From Reticulascus tulasneorum (taxonomy: Eukaryota; Ascomycota; Sordariomycetes; Glomerellales; Reticulascaceae), in assembly GCA_001557505.1 (NCBI GenBank), contig LSAX01000001.1, forward strand, positions 2,418,001 through 2,482,000: DNA of 64,000 nucleotides. The letters run 5' to 3'. The notes beneath the pieces are model-generated. The model searched no databases. It saw only the letters and a program-made list of their open reading frames with translations, and was not told the DNA's origin. Below are positions 10,520 to 22,749 of the stretch, piece after piece. Made by a program: the position numbers and the translations under genes. Every line of letters begins with the position of its first letter. Position 1 is the stretch's first letter.

Positions 10520-11090
10520 TGGGCGTTGATTTGGAAGTCCAGCTACACTCGATACGTGGATATGGTTTTAACTCTTTAAGGACACTGAAGCGCAAACAGG
10601 AGAACCCTCTCGTGGCATGGATGGGTTAGGAAGCTTATAAGGTCGGAGACTTTAGCCTTTTGAGTTGCTACTATTGTGGAACAATGCCGTTGTTCTTTGT
10701 TGCGATGGAACTCAGGTCTATCTATGATGGCACAAGCAGAGAACGCCTCAGGTTTGGAACAGCAGTGCAAGGCAAGTCAAGATGTTGAGGCAGTTCACGG
10801 AACAAAGAACTATCATGCCTCAACAGCTGTGCAGCTGTACAGCGGTACTGGCTTGAATTCGCTGCCTGCGGCCAAAAGGAGATACGCCTTCTAACAACCG
10901 TTTGTTCAGATCACCAGAAGAGCAACAGCTTTATCCGCGTGGGTCCTACAAATAAGTTCTTGTTGCAGCATTTGACTGTCTTCTTCCTCACGAAACATCT
11001 AGATTACGCAACGAAGAAAGCGAACCGACTAGATCGATCGACTGCAACCTAGAAAAGCAGCTCAAAGCACACGCAGCACCACCGCAGAAT
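10520..11090. other. Intergenic between divergent hypothetical genes
   Basis: Presumed shared promoter. The frame of the following gene stays open from 10956 to its first ATG at 11091 without a start codon, so an upstream exon may lie here; no convincing exon was found. Confidence 0.45.
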
Positions 11091-11711
11091 ATGTGTGTAC
11101 GACAACAAACGGTCTGGACGAAGTGTTTCCACGCCAAGCTCCGGCTTGAGCCCTGCCAGACGGCCGTCGACGAGGCGGGGAGTTGCCATGCCTTCTGCTT
11201 CGGCTCAAAAGTGGTATGCAAGACGAAGAGCCAGACTCGCAGCATCCAGGAAAAGTGCCCGGATTGCACCTACAAAGAGAGACTCCGCAAGACCAAGGTG
11301 GCGAGGGAACAGGGCATTCTCGAGGGGCAAAAGGCTTTCTATGCCCGGCAGCAACAGAAGATAGCCGAAGGAAGGTCAAGTACCGCTAACACTAAGCTTG
11401 TGGACTTGCCTGCCCGGGGTAGGGAGTCATCGGGGATAGAACCACACCCATATGAACAGCAACAGCAGCAACGACAAGCTGGTCAACGGCAGCCAAGAAG
11501 TCCATACGAGGGTCATATGAGTCTGAAGCCTCTTCCACTTCACTTACCACAGACACACGGCGGCATTGGAAGGACCTCAGGTCTTTCGCAGAAGCTGGCA
11601 GTGCCACCGTTACCTCGACAGCCCGTGAGAGTGAGTGACTATGCCGATCTTCCCTTGGATGAGTATCTGGAGGAGGTCGAGCTCATGTGGCAAATGGCCG
11701 GCCGTAGGTAG
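11091..11711 (+). CDS. Small Cys-containing hypothetical protein, 206 residues
   Basis: The N-terminal 65 residues contain spaced Cys pairs (CFHAKLRLEPC, GSCHAFCFGSKVVC and KCPDCTYKERLRK), followed by a basic helix-like stretch and a Gln/Pro-rich tail. Short fungal proteins with spaced Cys and a CPxC-basic-helix arrangement are common and uncharacterised; metal binding is a plausible inference only. The first ATG is at 11091, but the frame is open upstream, so the start may be incomplete. The end (DEYLEEVELMWQM) is acidic and amphipathic. Function unknown. Confidence 0.55.
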   Translation: MCVRQQTVWTKCFHAKLRLEPCQTAVDEAGSCHAFCFGSKVVCKTKSQTRSIQEKCPDCTYKERLRKTKVAREQGILEGQKAFYARQQQKIAEGRSSTANTKLVDLPARGRESSGIEPHPYEQQQQQRQAGQRQPRSPYEGHMSLKPLPLHLPQTHGGIGRTSGLSQKLAVPPLPRQPVRVSDYADLPLDEYLEEVELMWQMAGRR

Positions 11712-12225
11712 GTGAAGTGAACAAATCCCGATCGGCACGTTGAGCACGGCATGAAGGATCAAAATCCCGACCTTCGAGGAGGGGCCAGAGCAAGGCAGAC
11801 TTGGGCACCATTAACAGGGCCTCCGTGCTTTTACCTCTCTAGAACTACTTTCGCCCTTCCTGTCCTCGTCCCTTATGCTCTCGGGAGTAAGAAGCAGTCA
11901 AGAATGCCGTTAGTGTCGTCATTCCTCATAGGCTCGTGACTTTCGGCAGAGCGAACAGATAACGCATTTATTTTGGCCAGACTTTAAAAATAGACATCTG
12001 GCTAAGGAGGAGGCGAGTGGAGGATCCCTACACGAGTGCTTCGCTTAGCGCCTCTGTTGGTAAAGCATAAACAGGAAGATAGTGGAAACTTTGTTCTTAT
12101 CCTAACTGAATGGCACTTAGAGTAACTTCGGTGAGGAGTCCGACCCAACAAATGGATACGTGTTCGGCGGCATGTACGTAGCTGTTTCAGGCACACCGGG
12201 ACGGGCACATCGTGTGGTGTATGTG

Positions 12226-12248
12226 TTGTGTGTGTGTGTGTGTGTGTT
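12226..12248. repeat. (GT)n microsatellite
   Basis: A near-perfect TG/GT dinucleotide run in non-coding DNA. Confidence 0.9.
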
Positions 12249-14479
12249 GATTGATGTTGACGACGCTACCACGTATAAACTTGCCGATATGCGTCAGGCA
12301 AGACAAAAAGGCCTCAGCTGGACCGTTTCTAGGAACTGCACACGTATCCTCCAATCAGGCCTCAATTTAGATGCCTTGAGGTTACACATTGTTTGGGGCC
12401 ACCAGCCGGAGGGGGATCTTCTGGACTTGTGAGCTTCTGGCCTCAGTGGATCCAGTCGTTGCGGAGACTTGTGATAGGCTGCGCAATTTCCGGAGATCTG
12501 ATTCGTCGCGAACTCTGGTAGGGCTGATTGAGTACGTACCCCACGAACAAGCAAGGTCGGTACGTACCTATGTACCTAGGTACTTCGTAACATATGGGCT
12601 TGGGTAATCCCGATTAGTCCGCCCCCAACGCGAGAAATTTGCCAACCTTGCGAACACGACCTGGGAACTTTTTTTTAGGAACTTGCGGAGCGGAGGAGCC
12701 TACGGGGAGATATGGCGTAACCCTTGCCGACGGCACGACTAATGCCATGGCCAATGTCCGAGGAACACAGGCGAACCAAAGTGGACAGACTGAGATGGAC
12801 GGCCGAGAAAAGGACTGGCTATGTATCAATGACTGATCAAACGACCCGATCATGGACGCTTGTGATCCACAGAGGGTTCCTTTGAGAATGCACTCTGATT
12901 AATTAAGTGCAGACCGAGGTTGAGTCAAAGCTCGCTCGTGGCTTCTTCTCCTCCTGCGCGCAATTCCTAATTACCACCACGTATGTATGTACGGACGTAC
13001 TGTACAGCGCCCTGCCGAAGCAGCCCTATCTGTGGGGGAGTGCCAAGGACTCTCGAGATGGAGCAGGTCGATTGGCCAGGTGTTTCGCTGTTGACGACGC
13101 CGGCGACCTGCACGATACGAACTTGCGACGTGATACGCAACCACACAAATTGCGCAACCGCGCAATCCAGGCCGTGTACGAAGTACACTGCAGTTGAGTG
13201 CCCAGGACGACGACCTGTCAGTGCCGAAAGGGAGGGGGACGCAAGCCAGGTGACGACTCCAGGACTGTTGCACCACATGCGATGTAGCAATTAGCTTAGT
13301 ACGCCCTGAACCCGAGGGATCTCGGCCTGCAACCACCCTCAGGTTCCTTCCTACCTTACCGATCAGACGTCATGCAGCCAGATCTGGACTGTCTTACTAT
13401 TCTCTAATTCTCTAATTCTAATCGGAAGCACACCCATCAGCGCATCATGACGTGAGAATCGCACCGGCTCCCACCGGTTACAGTGGCTGGGTCGTCTAAC
13501 AATTCCCTTTTTTATTATTAAAGCCACTTCTGATCGGATGGCTGTGGGATGAGGCTGATGAGGGGGAGGGGGAATAGCTGTGAAACCCAGCCCAGGACTG
13601 TGGAGCAGAAGTTCATCTGCTTTACTAATTAGGAATTTGCAGGACTTGCTGCTTTGTGGGGGGTTGAAATGGGCTGAAGAAGAGAGTTGCAAAACCAATA
13701 TCGACTGCATCCCACCCACGCATGACCTTGCCGTGGTCACTGGCTGGTGGGCCGCCGTTAGTGGCCTCAAAGCCACGCCCAGTCCACCTCACTGCGTCCG
13801 ATTGATCCCGGCCGTTGGTCGAGTTGCCCATGGGTGTTTCGCAAGGATATGCAGATGCTTGATAGGTTCAATGAGCCTGTCGTCGAAAGATGGCACTCGT
13901 AAAAGATTGTTGCGAACTGTTCGAAGACGGGTAGACGACGAGAAGGCAGATGCAATAAAAAAAAGATTGGGTTCAATTGCGTCGTCGTCAAATACCTCCG
14001 TAAACACACCACCCCCACCGCATTGATCCCCAGCACTCAGCGGCCAGAGAATTCGTCTGCCTCTTTCTAGCAGCGCGCGGGCTTGGATTAAACACGAAGA
14101 GACAGAGAGGAGGGGGTGGTCGTCGCGGGACACGGAGTCTGATCGTTGCTGCTCGATTGAGGCGCAAATAGAGGTAGCTGCTGATAAATCGGATACTTTG
14201 GCATTAGGGTTGGGGCGGAGCCTTGTGACGCTCCCTGGTGCGAAGACGTTTGTCCCCGCGCTGTATCCCCCCGCAGCGGTGCTAACAGCGGCCTAGGACT
14301 GACGGCTCGCCGGTGTTTAGCGGGCAAGTCGCGACGCTTCAGGGCGTCTAACAGCTGGGACCAGAACCCCCCCTGCACCGACCGGGGGGGGTAATCCTTC
14401 GCAGCACTTAAAGCCAGGCTCCGCCTCCACGACCAACCAACTTGCGTTTGATTGGCTAGTCGCTCCAGGCAGCAGCCTC

Positions 14480-15060
14480 CGAATTGGCGTCCTCACGCCC
14501 GTTGCTTTTCTAAGCAGCCTCCCACTCCGTCTCTCTTGGTTCTCGTCATTCCTCGACCACGTCTCTTCTCTTCCACTTCCTCCTCTCCCCTCGAACTCCT
14601 GCCCTCCCGCGTCTTCCTCAGGACTCTTTGTTGATCCTGAACAGTGCAGAACAGAGGCCGCCACTACGCCTGGTGCTGCATCGCCTGTCTTGTCCCGTCT
14701 TGTTCCCCGCTGCAACCCCCTGAGGTTTCTCGCCTCCCGCGATATACAAAGCACCTCATTCTTCTGCCTTCTTCCATCCTCATCCCTCCTTAGTGTATTC
14801 CCCCATCGCGTATTTCGCTGGCCGCATCATCCAGCACGCACCGTTGGGTTTCAGTCCGGTCGCTCCTCTAGCACCTTTCAGGCAGACCTGATACGGTTCA
14901 CAACTTATATTCCCTCGCCTGCTCGTTACCCGAGTTCTCCGGCCCTCCCGTCAACAACCATCCACCTTCCCAGGACCGCCTGTTTGATATAGTCCTCGAC
15001 GCAGCCGAACGACTCGTAAGAAGATTCCCAACTTTTCTCTCCCCCGCTCCCCCTCGTCCT
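14480..15060 (+). promoter_or_regulatory. Pyrimidine-rich promoter/5' leader of the C2H2 gene
   Basis: The plus strand is dominated by CT tracts (for example TCTCTCTTGG and CTTCTCTTCC), a common property of fungal promoters and leaders just upstream of transcription starts. An intron probably ends at 15257: GACTAAC at about 15233 is followed by GTCGACAG. A 19-codon uORF at 15162-15221 would be removed or translated depending on that intron. Confidence 0.4.
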
Positions 15061-15313
15061 ATCCGTCGCCTGTGACAAACAGCACTTCCCGCAAGATACC
15101 CATCATTGACCAATCCCATCTTTCCTGGGGTTGGAACTGTGCCGGACTATTCTGCATCGGGATGCCAGAGTCCTGCTTCGTGACTCACACATCTGTCCTC
15201 TCCAGCCTCATATCTATTTGAACCATAAGAGCGACTAACATTCCTGATTGTCGACAGAGCTCTGGACACCTGTGTCATATCGGCCGGTGCCCACCCCACC
15301 CCAGGTCAAAGCC

Positions 15314-17695
15314 ATGTCGTTCTCCAATCCCCGCCGAAGGACTCCGGTGACTCGTCAGGACACTGATGTTGCCCATGGCCTGTCCCTTAAGACCAACTTG
15401 GTCCTCAGGAAAGGAGCAACCTTTCATTCTCCTCCCACCAGCCCAACCCCTTCTTCAGACGATGCCTTCGTCCCTCCGCCACTAGTCCGCCGCTCCCAGA
15501 CCAACCTCGATGATGTCGTTGATGCTCATCGTCGCCGTGTCGCCCTGATTGTCGACAACATCGACAAGTCGCTCTCCAACACCGAAGTCATCTCATCGCC
15601 CAAGAAGCGAGCCTTCCGTGACAACAGTCTTCCCGTCCCACGAGGCTTCCTCAACCCTCCTGTCGTGGACCCAGCCATGGCCGAGGACATGTCAGCAATC
15701 GACAATGACAGACGCGTACTGCGTCCAAGACACCGCCGCTCTTCCCGACACCACGCCTCAGACAGTGGTATCGGCTCATCTATTGCCTCCATTAACAACG
15801 CGAAGCAGAACACCAGCACTGCATCAAAGAGGGAAACACGCGCATCGGCCATAACCCGGTCCGTTGCCGCCTCTTCTTCCACCATGGATAACCTCCCTGG
15901 CCTGAGCTCTAAGGCCGTCAACCGCATCCATGAGCATGTTCTACGACCACTACGGGCCAAGTCTTCTCTCAAAGACTTTGAGCCAATCATCCTTGATGTT
16001 CCAAGGAGAATCCGAGACAAGGAAATTATCTGCCTGAGAGATCTCGAAAAGACTCTGATCTTCATGGCTCCGGTAAGTCAGCTTCTGACTGATGTTGGTG
16101 TTTGGGGAAATACTTATCGGGCGTTGTGTTTGAAGGAGAGGACCAAGACTGCCGCCTTGTACCTCGATTTCTGTCTCACTTCGATTCGATGCATCCAAGC
16201 AACCGTCGAATATCTCAACGACCGCGAGCAAACTCGGCCAAGCGATCGCCCTTATACTAACGGATACTTTATCGATCTTGTCGAACAGATTCGCGAATAC
16301 GCCCAGCAACTCGCCGTTGCCAAGGAGAAGGAGACCGACGGCGACGACATGGACATGGATGTGTATGTGCCTTCCGCACTGGTTCCCATTCATAATACTA
16401 ACTCGTTCAATAGCTCCGATGAGATCAAGCTCTTTGGCGGCATCAACGAAAATGGACGTCCTGCAGAGCTCGTCCGTATTCGAAAAGATGGCAAGGCCTA
16501 TTCCATGGCTACCGGCCTGCCGGTTGACATTGACGACGATGTCAAGGGCCCCATCAAGATGAAGCGCTCTCTTAGTGAGCAGCTAGAGGACGAGGAGGAG
16601 ATCATGCGTTCCATGGCCCGCCGAAAGAAGAACGCGAGCCCCGAAGAACTCGCACCCAAGAAATGCCGGGAGCACGGCTGTAACAAGGAGTTCAAGCGGC
16701 CTTGCGACCTCACCAAGCACGAGAAGACCCATTCTCGGCCTTGGAAATGTCCCGTGAAAACCTGCAAATACAACGATTATGGCTGGCCAACCGAAAAAGA
16801 GATGGACCGTCACCACAACGACAAGCACTCTTCGGCGCCGCCAATGTATGAGTGTCTTTACAAGCCATGCCCGTACAAGTCCAAGCGGGAGTCCAACTGC
16901 AAGCAGCACATGGAGAAGGCTCATAACTGGACCTATGTTCGCACCAAGACAAATGGCAAGAAGTCGTCGAGCAAAGACGGAAGCATCGCCCAGGCTACGC
17001 CTCTGCTCGGCAACATGCCGACTCCGTCTAGTGGTGGCAGCATCGCCACCCCTCCTGAGGACCACATTAGCCGCTTCGTGTCTCCACCGTTCAACAGCCT
17101 TGATTTCCCTGCATACATTTCCGACGAGGAATTTATCGCATCCGTGCAGCATCCGATGATGATGGATGACATTCAGCTTGACTTGTCTCCGCTGGATCAC
17201 ACTAGCCCGTCCACGGATGCGTCTTATGGACCATACTCTACCACGTACCAAGATGGCCCCGATTTTACAATCAACGAGGACATCTATAGTGCCCACGCGC
17301 AGCTTCCCACTCCGGACCAGTCTGCCTACGGTAAGATTATGGCGGGCCTCCAGGCCTTCCACACAGCGGAGATTTGCCAGCCCCAGCCAGTTGCCCATGG
17401 GCAGCCGGCGTCGCATATCTCCCCAATCGGCCAAGGAAATGCCATGCTCTACACGCCGAATTCGTTGGCTGATGTCGATGAGGGATTCGAAGACTACAAC
17501 ACTAGCGGAGAACTGGGCAACGACTTCCAGCTGTTCCCCAGCACTAGTGGGGGCAAGATGAACAGCTATGAACCGCTCTTCGGCGAGATCCCTAGCGCTG
17601 GCATGGGTTACTCGCAGCCATCGTCGCAAGATATTTTCGCGGCGGCTCACATGGACTGGAACGTGGACTACCAAAACTTCCACGAGCACCATTAA
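15314..17695 (+). CDS. C2H2 zinc-finger transcription factor (three fingers)
   Basis: The start is the first in-frame ATG, MSFSNPRRR. The frame runs openly for 793 codons, but two segments look like stop-free introns of 3n length: 16073-16135 (GTAAGT donor, 63 nt) and 16363-16413 (GTATGT donor, TACTAAC branch site, 51 nt). Removing both gives a 755-residue protein and joins FMAP to ERTKTAALYLDFC and DMDMDV to SDEIKLFGG. The N-terminal half is Ser/Arg-rich, then helical (residues about 210-340). Three C2H2 fingers follow at about 410-505: KKCREHGCNKEFKRPC, WKCPVKTCKYNDYGW and YECLYKPCPYKSKR, each completed by paired His. A Gln/Pro/Asp-rich C-terminal region may be an activation domain. Likely a nuclear regulator; I cannot assign it to a named factor. 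Confidence 0.88.
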   Translation: MSFSNPRRRTPVTRQDTDVAHGLSLKTNLVLRKGATFHSPPTSPTPSSDDAFVPPPLVRRSQTNLDDVVDAHRRRVALIVDNIDKSLSNTEVISSPKKRAFRDNSLPVPRGFLNPPVVDPAMAEDMSAIDNDRRVLRPRHRRSSRHHASDSGIGSSIASINNAKQNTSTASKRETRASAITRSVAASSSTMDNLPGLSSKAVNRIHEHVLRPLRAKSSLKDFEPIILDVPRRIRDKEIICLRDLEKTLIFMAPVSQLLTDVGVWGNTYRALCLKERTKTAALYLDFCLTSIRCIQATVEYLNDREQTRPSDRPYTNGYFIDLVEQIREYAQQLAVAKEKETDGDDMDMDVYVPSALVPIHNTNSFNSSDEIKLFGGINENGRPAELVRIRKDGKAYSMATGLPVDIDDDVKGPIKMKRSLSEQLEDEEEIMRSMARRKKNASPEELAPKKCREHGCNKEFKRPCDLTKHEKTHSRPWKCPVKTCKYNDYGWPTEKEMDRHHNDKHSSAPPMYECLYKPCPYKSKRESNCKQHMEKAHNWTYVRTKTNGKKSSSKDGSIAQATPLLGNMPTPSSGGSIATPPEDHISRFVSPPFNSLDFPAYISDEEFIASVQHPMMMDDIQLDLSPLDHTSPSTDASYGPYSTTYQDGPDFTINEDIYSAHAQLPTPDQSAYGKIMAGLQAFHTAEICQPQPVAHGQPASHISPIGQGNAMLYTPNSLADVDEGFEDYNTSGELGNDFQLFPSTSGGKMNSYEPLFGEIPSAGMGYSQPSSQDIFAAAHMDWNVDYQNFHEHH

Positions 17696-19287
17696 GCGAG
17701 GGATGTTTTCTCTTCTTGGCAGAGCATCCCATCAGCTGGACTGGGACGGTGACAGCGCTGTCTTTAACTGCCCGTGGGCAGGGGCTTACGTTTGAATCAA
17801 GATTGTTGACTCAATGAAAAACAAATGCCACTTGTGGCTTATGATGTGACGACAGAATGGGACGATGGATTGGACAGGGTTGAAGGAGTCACAAATGCTA
17901 CTCGCCTTTTTCTCCGATCATGTAAAAAAGACATTTCAGTTTCCTGTACTTGGCTCTCCTTGCTTGTGCATGTCAACTTCTCTCATTTCTTTCTACCTCC
18001 GAAATTTGATGATGAAGCAGATAGTTGATGGATGGCAAGATGAAAAGGTGCAATCAACAACTTTCTGGGTAATTGGCCCTTTATCGCTGGGAATAAGACA
18101 ACAGGATTAGGTAGATATGTCTCTTGTCTCTCCAAATTTGGCAGGAGATGTAGGGACAATGGAACAAATCCAATTAAGAATTTGCTCCAATTCTGTGGCA
18201 GACGTGACAAGATGATGTAGTTAATGACTCCGCGTTGAGTTAAGCGAGCCACAATGTGCCATTCACGGTGCAGGAGCCCTAAGATGCCACTAGGACTCAT
18301 CCAAGGACTATTATGGTGTCTTGTTCTTGTTGTCCAGTTCTGCAAGAGCCATCATGCAGGAGTCGGCGGTGGAGTCGAGCTGCTGCCTGGAGGTTGCCCA
18401 CTTCTAAGAGTACCAGCTGTCATCAATGTCCTGCCAGCTGGCGGCCACTGCCACACTTCAAATCCTTGGTACAGGCAAAATATTTCGCTGCTGCAGTCCA
18501 AATTTTCAACCCCCATCCACACAACGTACCTCGACCAGAGGCGTTTGCTTTCTCTTCCGCACCTGCCACACCTGCCACTTCAGCTGCGTGAAGGGGATTG
18601 CTGTCTACCTTGCTTGACTAACCCTCCAACATGACGGCATCTACATGCTGCTCGTAGGTAAGCAAACCTCTCATCCAGGCTCGCCCTCTTCTTCCTTCCC
18701 TCTTCCTCCTCCCACTATCATGATGAGATTCCATATCAAACCCTTTACTTCAGAATAGGAAGAGCCGTCTGAGACTTTCCCCGAGGCAACCCCTCGGTCC
18801 CCGGCACTGGTCGGGGATCGGGCGGGGAACCCTCCTCGGCTGCCGCTGCCTGGTTTCTGTCCCGACAAAGACGCGGTCTGCATCGTCATATGCCTTCTGC
18901 GTCGTCGGGGCAGAGGCCGGTTGTGGGCGGTGGGGTTCGTGGTGCTTATAACTTGGGTTTCTGATGTTTTACTGTGGCGAATTCGCGCTTTTCCAACCGG
19001 TCTTTTGTTTGCGTGGATCGGGGAGGCTGACTTTGCTTCTAGGTCTGATGTCGCGTTGGTGAGTGTGGGGAGCTTGGGATGGCAAAACTGGTGATGAGAG
19101 CCGATAGTGGTTGGATTCAGGGTTGGTGCCTTAAGGTGAGGTACGTGCAAGATAGGTAGCCATAGTAATTCATTCATTCATTCAAGTCTCTACATGCGCC
19201 TGCATCAGCGGCGTAGATCCTACATGCGGGTGCGCAATTCCAAGGCATATTCCTCTAAGCAAACGGGTATCCAGCTTGGTTACAGCT
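17696..19287. other. Intergenic between convergent C2H2 and MPH1 genes
   Basis: The 3' regions of two convergent genes. A minus-strand frame at 18671-19177 (168 codons) is Pro/His/Arg-rich with no family resemblance and is probably chance. Nothing else is supported. Confidence 0.5.
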
Positions 19288-22200
19288 TCATCCATCACTG
19301 TCACTGTCATCAAAAACTGCCCTCCTCCTGCCTTGTCTCCCGATCTGGACACGAGGCACATCGGTATCTTCGTCGGAATCAGCTTTGGCAGCTGAAGCTC
19401 GCTTCGTCGGCAGCAGTTGGCTGAGCGAAGGCAAGCCATCATCTGTGTCCTGGGAGGGAGGGAATTCCAAGGGCTCGTACACAGAGTTGCCTTTTAACCG
19501 GCTTGGGAGTGGTGACAAGATGGTTGAAGTTTGCGACGTGGATGGCTCTTCTTCTCGTCTAATACTCGACGTGAGTCTGTCGTCGATGAAACCGATCAGG
19601 TCTCCCCCGCTGTCTGACCCGTCGGACTCTAGCAGGTCACTGTCCCTTTCGCAATCATCGCCAATCTCGTCGCTGTTGATCCCTCGTCCTGTCCGCTTGC
19701 CAGCCTTGGGCTTACGTCGAGCCGAGGTTCCCTTCTTTGGCCGCCCCCGCCGCGGGATACTGTCCTCTTCTATCGTTCTATCTGAGTCGTCGTCTTCCGC
19801 TTCCGCCATACCCTGGAATGGCTTTGTCTTGGCTCGAGGCTGTGTCTTTGCGCCAAGATTTGCCTTGTGTCTCTTTGGTTGAGACTCTTGTTCAGACTCA
19901 CGGACGCCTTCAGACACCGAAATGGCACGCTGCCTCTTAAGTGTCTTTGCCAAAACAGGAGCATCAGAATCACTAGCGAACGGTTTCACCGGTATATCCT
20001 CGTATCTGCTCTCATCTTCTTCTCCGTACGGATAGATCCACTTGCTGGTTGATGCCTGTGACCTGGCGAGTTTTTGGAATAGCTTGACGAACTTCTTCGT
20101 TTGCCGTCCATGCTTCAGTTTTCCAACGGGTCGAAGCAGTCGTTGTAGACCAGGAAACGCTGTCAGACTGGGGAGCTCCGTCTCCTCTACAGTATATTCG
20201 CCATACGGCAGGTGTCTGTAAGTTCGGTCCAGCTCGTCCATATCACTGGGGCTCAGCAGAACCGATTCAAGCGGAGGGATATCGACGAGGTATTCGTTTT
20301 CGTCGGGCACAGGTTGCTTGGGACGGGCACGTTTAGCAACTGTTGGGCCTGCACCAGCTTGACCAAGTGCCGACGCACGCGTGAAGCCAGTTTCCACCCC
20401 ATCCGGCATGTGGAACTTCTTCGGCGGCTTCTTCTTCGTCGGCGCACGCCGCTTCTTGGGTTCCGGGAGGTCGTGGCTTTGCGTGTTTTCAATAGGAATA
20501 TCGATATGCCTTTTATCGACTTCAGGACGACTATCTCTTGGCACAATCCTAGTGGACAAATCATGTCGGAAATTGAATCTGCTACCCTCGCAGATCAACT
20601 TCTGCATCTGCTCATAATTATCCTTGGACTTGGCAAATTGCTCTTCTTCTTTGCCACGCATCAGGAGGAGCACGATTTTGCCGGCGCGTTTCCGCCCTGT
20701 TCTACCCATCCGCTGAAGCATTCGGATGGGCGACGACGATGCATCGTAGCAAACGATCAGGTCGACTTGTCCAATGTCAAGACCCTCCTCACCAATGGAT
20801 GTTGCTACTAGGACGTTATATGAGCCGTTCTTGAACTTCTCAATCGTTTCTATCTGTTGAGCCTGCTTCATGCCTTCGGATCTTTTCGAGTCAGCCTGTC
20901 CAACAAAGACAGTGGCATTGATCAGCGGCTTATGGGCATTTAAGCCTCGCACTATCTCCTCGGCGCTGTCTCGATACTCGCTGAAGACGATGACCCTGGT
21001 TGCCGAGCCTTCACCAGCGTCCATGAAATGGTTTAGAATAGTATCCGCAAGGGCGGTTATCTTTGGGTGCCCGACGAATCCGTCCGTTCGGAACCACTTC
21101 TCCATCATGTCCATCATTTCTTGGAAACTTTGGTCTGCGACAAGCTGTTTCTTGTATTTGGAGCCCTTAGCGCCCTTCCCCTCTGTCTCACTTCGGAAGT
21201 CCTTCATGTTTTCGTAGAAAGGTTTGATGCCATGGAAAGTGAGCAACTTAATAGAATGCGCGATGCTGGTGAGGATCCCAAAGACAGCTCTCAGCATGAA
21301 TTGGACGCCCTGATTTGCGTGTCGACCGGGCCCAGCGAACCACTCCTTCTGTGCCATCATAAGGCCGTAAGTTGTGAAGTCCATGGGATCTCGCTTGTAG
21401 TAGATATTTTGCTGGCTCAGCTTGTCCACTATTGGCTTCAACGCCTTGGTGAAGAGCTCCTTGACTGCACAGATCTCTTCGGAAGGATCGAGAACAAACT
21501 GATCGATGTTTCGCTGGTGAACGTATTGCCGTATGTCGATTGACTCCTCAGTCCGAATTTCGACATGCGAGATGCCTAGATTGTCGATGACCTCTTGAAC
21601 CGTCTCAACTTTAGAACCGGGAGTGGCTGTCAATGCTAATACGCGGAAACTGTTGTTGAAGCGCCGCATAAGCTTGACCACCTTGGCATATGCGTATTCG
21701 CCCACCGATCGGTGCGCCTCGTCAATGACCAAAAGCACGATTGATTTTGGATCCGCATACCCCGCTGAGAGATCATTCAGCAATGTCTGTGGGGTCATGA
21801 AGAAGACTCGCTTTGATTCCCACTCATCGACACGTAGAGCAGGAGCAGTGTCGCCGGTAAGCAGAGTCGTTGTCGATCGGGATATGCCCGCGATGTTGAA
21901 ACAAGCATCAACCTGCTGCGCTACGAGCGGTTTCGTTGGCGCAACAAAAACAATCTTGGCATTCTTTGTCCAGCGGTAGTAGTTGAGCATGACAGTAGCA
22001 GCGATGAAGGTTTTCCCAAGGCCAGTAGGGAGGGCCACGAGTGTATTGTTGAACAGACCGTTCTTGACGATACTGAACTGATAATCTCGAATGGTCCCCA
22101 AATTTGTTGGATACACCCAAGTCTTGAGAGCTTCAGGATCCAGTGCGTGATGGCTTGGAACCTCTGGAGGTTGGTCGCCGCGATACACTCTTCCGGCTCC

Positions 22201-22749
22201 GGGTTGAGATTGACGAAGTCCATCTTGGTTTACCGTGCCGCCCCACAAGGTGGTTTGGCGGAACGAGCCCGACGACGTTCGAGCCAGACCTTGTCGTGCG
22301 CCTGGCGCGCCTATTGGTCGAGCCGGGGCATTAGAGCGAGATTCAGGGGAAGAAGAGAAAGCATCCGACGGCAAGTCATCCAGCTCTGGGGCCGGCGATC
22401 TGTGGTGAAATCCCCCGCGTTGGCAATCCTATTTGATCAGTCAAACTGAGGAAGAGCACGAAAAACGAAGCAAATGGCCAGTCATGAGTGAGGTCGTTGT
22501 AGGACTAATGAATGCAGCGAATGGAATCGACCATGGTCTTACCAATACAGTCCCGGGTGCCTTTCTCTGGACACTGGTTGCCGGGGGCCGGGGTGCACAA
22601 TTCGCCCGACTGAATGAGTTTTGCAGCGTACGCTCTGCATATTCGGGCGGACCCGACACGGTCCTGGAGCTGAACGATGTTCCTGCTTGACTGAGGGCCT
22701 CGACCAAATCCTCGTCTGCGATATCATCGTCGTAATCGTCGCTGTTCAT
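19288..22749 (-). CDS. mph1: ATP-dependent DNA helicase MPH1 (FANCM family)
   Basis: A 3'-5' superfamily 2 helicase that remodels replication forks and dissociates D-loops in the nucleus. Exon 1 is 22749-22543, the intron 22542-22429 (114 nt), exon 2 22428-19288, giving 1115 residues, normal for the family. The true start is [19 protein letters not shown], and the join reads APGTVL then DCQRGG. Motifs are Walker A PTGLGKT (about 203-209), DEAH (about 305-308), [33 protein letters not shown] and [10 protein letters not shown] (about 641-650). The helical insert expected for MPH1/Hef lies between the two RecA lobes. The C-terminus is acidic, Ser/Lys-rich and disordered, with NLS-like RRGRPKKG, and ends DDSDSDG. 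It shares a 1 kb bidirectional promoter with mex67. Confidence 0.96.

Larger units (their letters stand above)
11712..15161. other. Long spacer upstream of the C2H2 factor
   Basis: About 3.5 kb with no supported gene. It includes a GT microsatellite near 12226-12248, GTAC-type palindromes at 12559-12583 and 12989-13000, and from about 14480 to 15060 a strongly pyrimidine-rich plus strand that looks like a long 5' leader. ORFs of 130-150 codons (13580-14036, 14317-14754) overlap on opposite strands and show no family features. Confidence 0.55.

Noticed and set aside
13580..14036. 148-codon plus frame and opposing minus frames
   Set aside because: Overlapping frames with no recognised domain; region is a spacer.
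16583..17692. 369-codon minus frame opposite the C2H2 exon
   Set aside because: Shadow of a codon-biased, real exon; the plus strand carries the zinc fingers.
18671..19177. 168-codon minus frame
   Set aside because: Low-complexity, no family features; probably 3' UTR.
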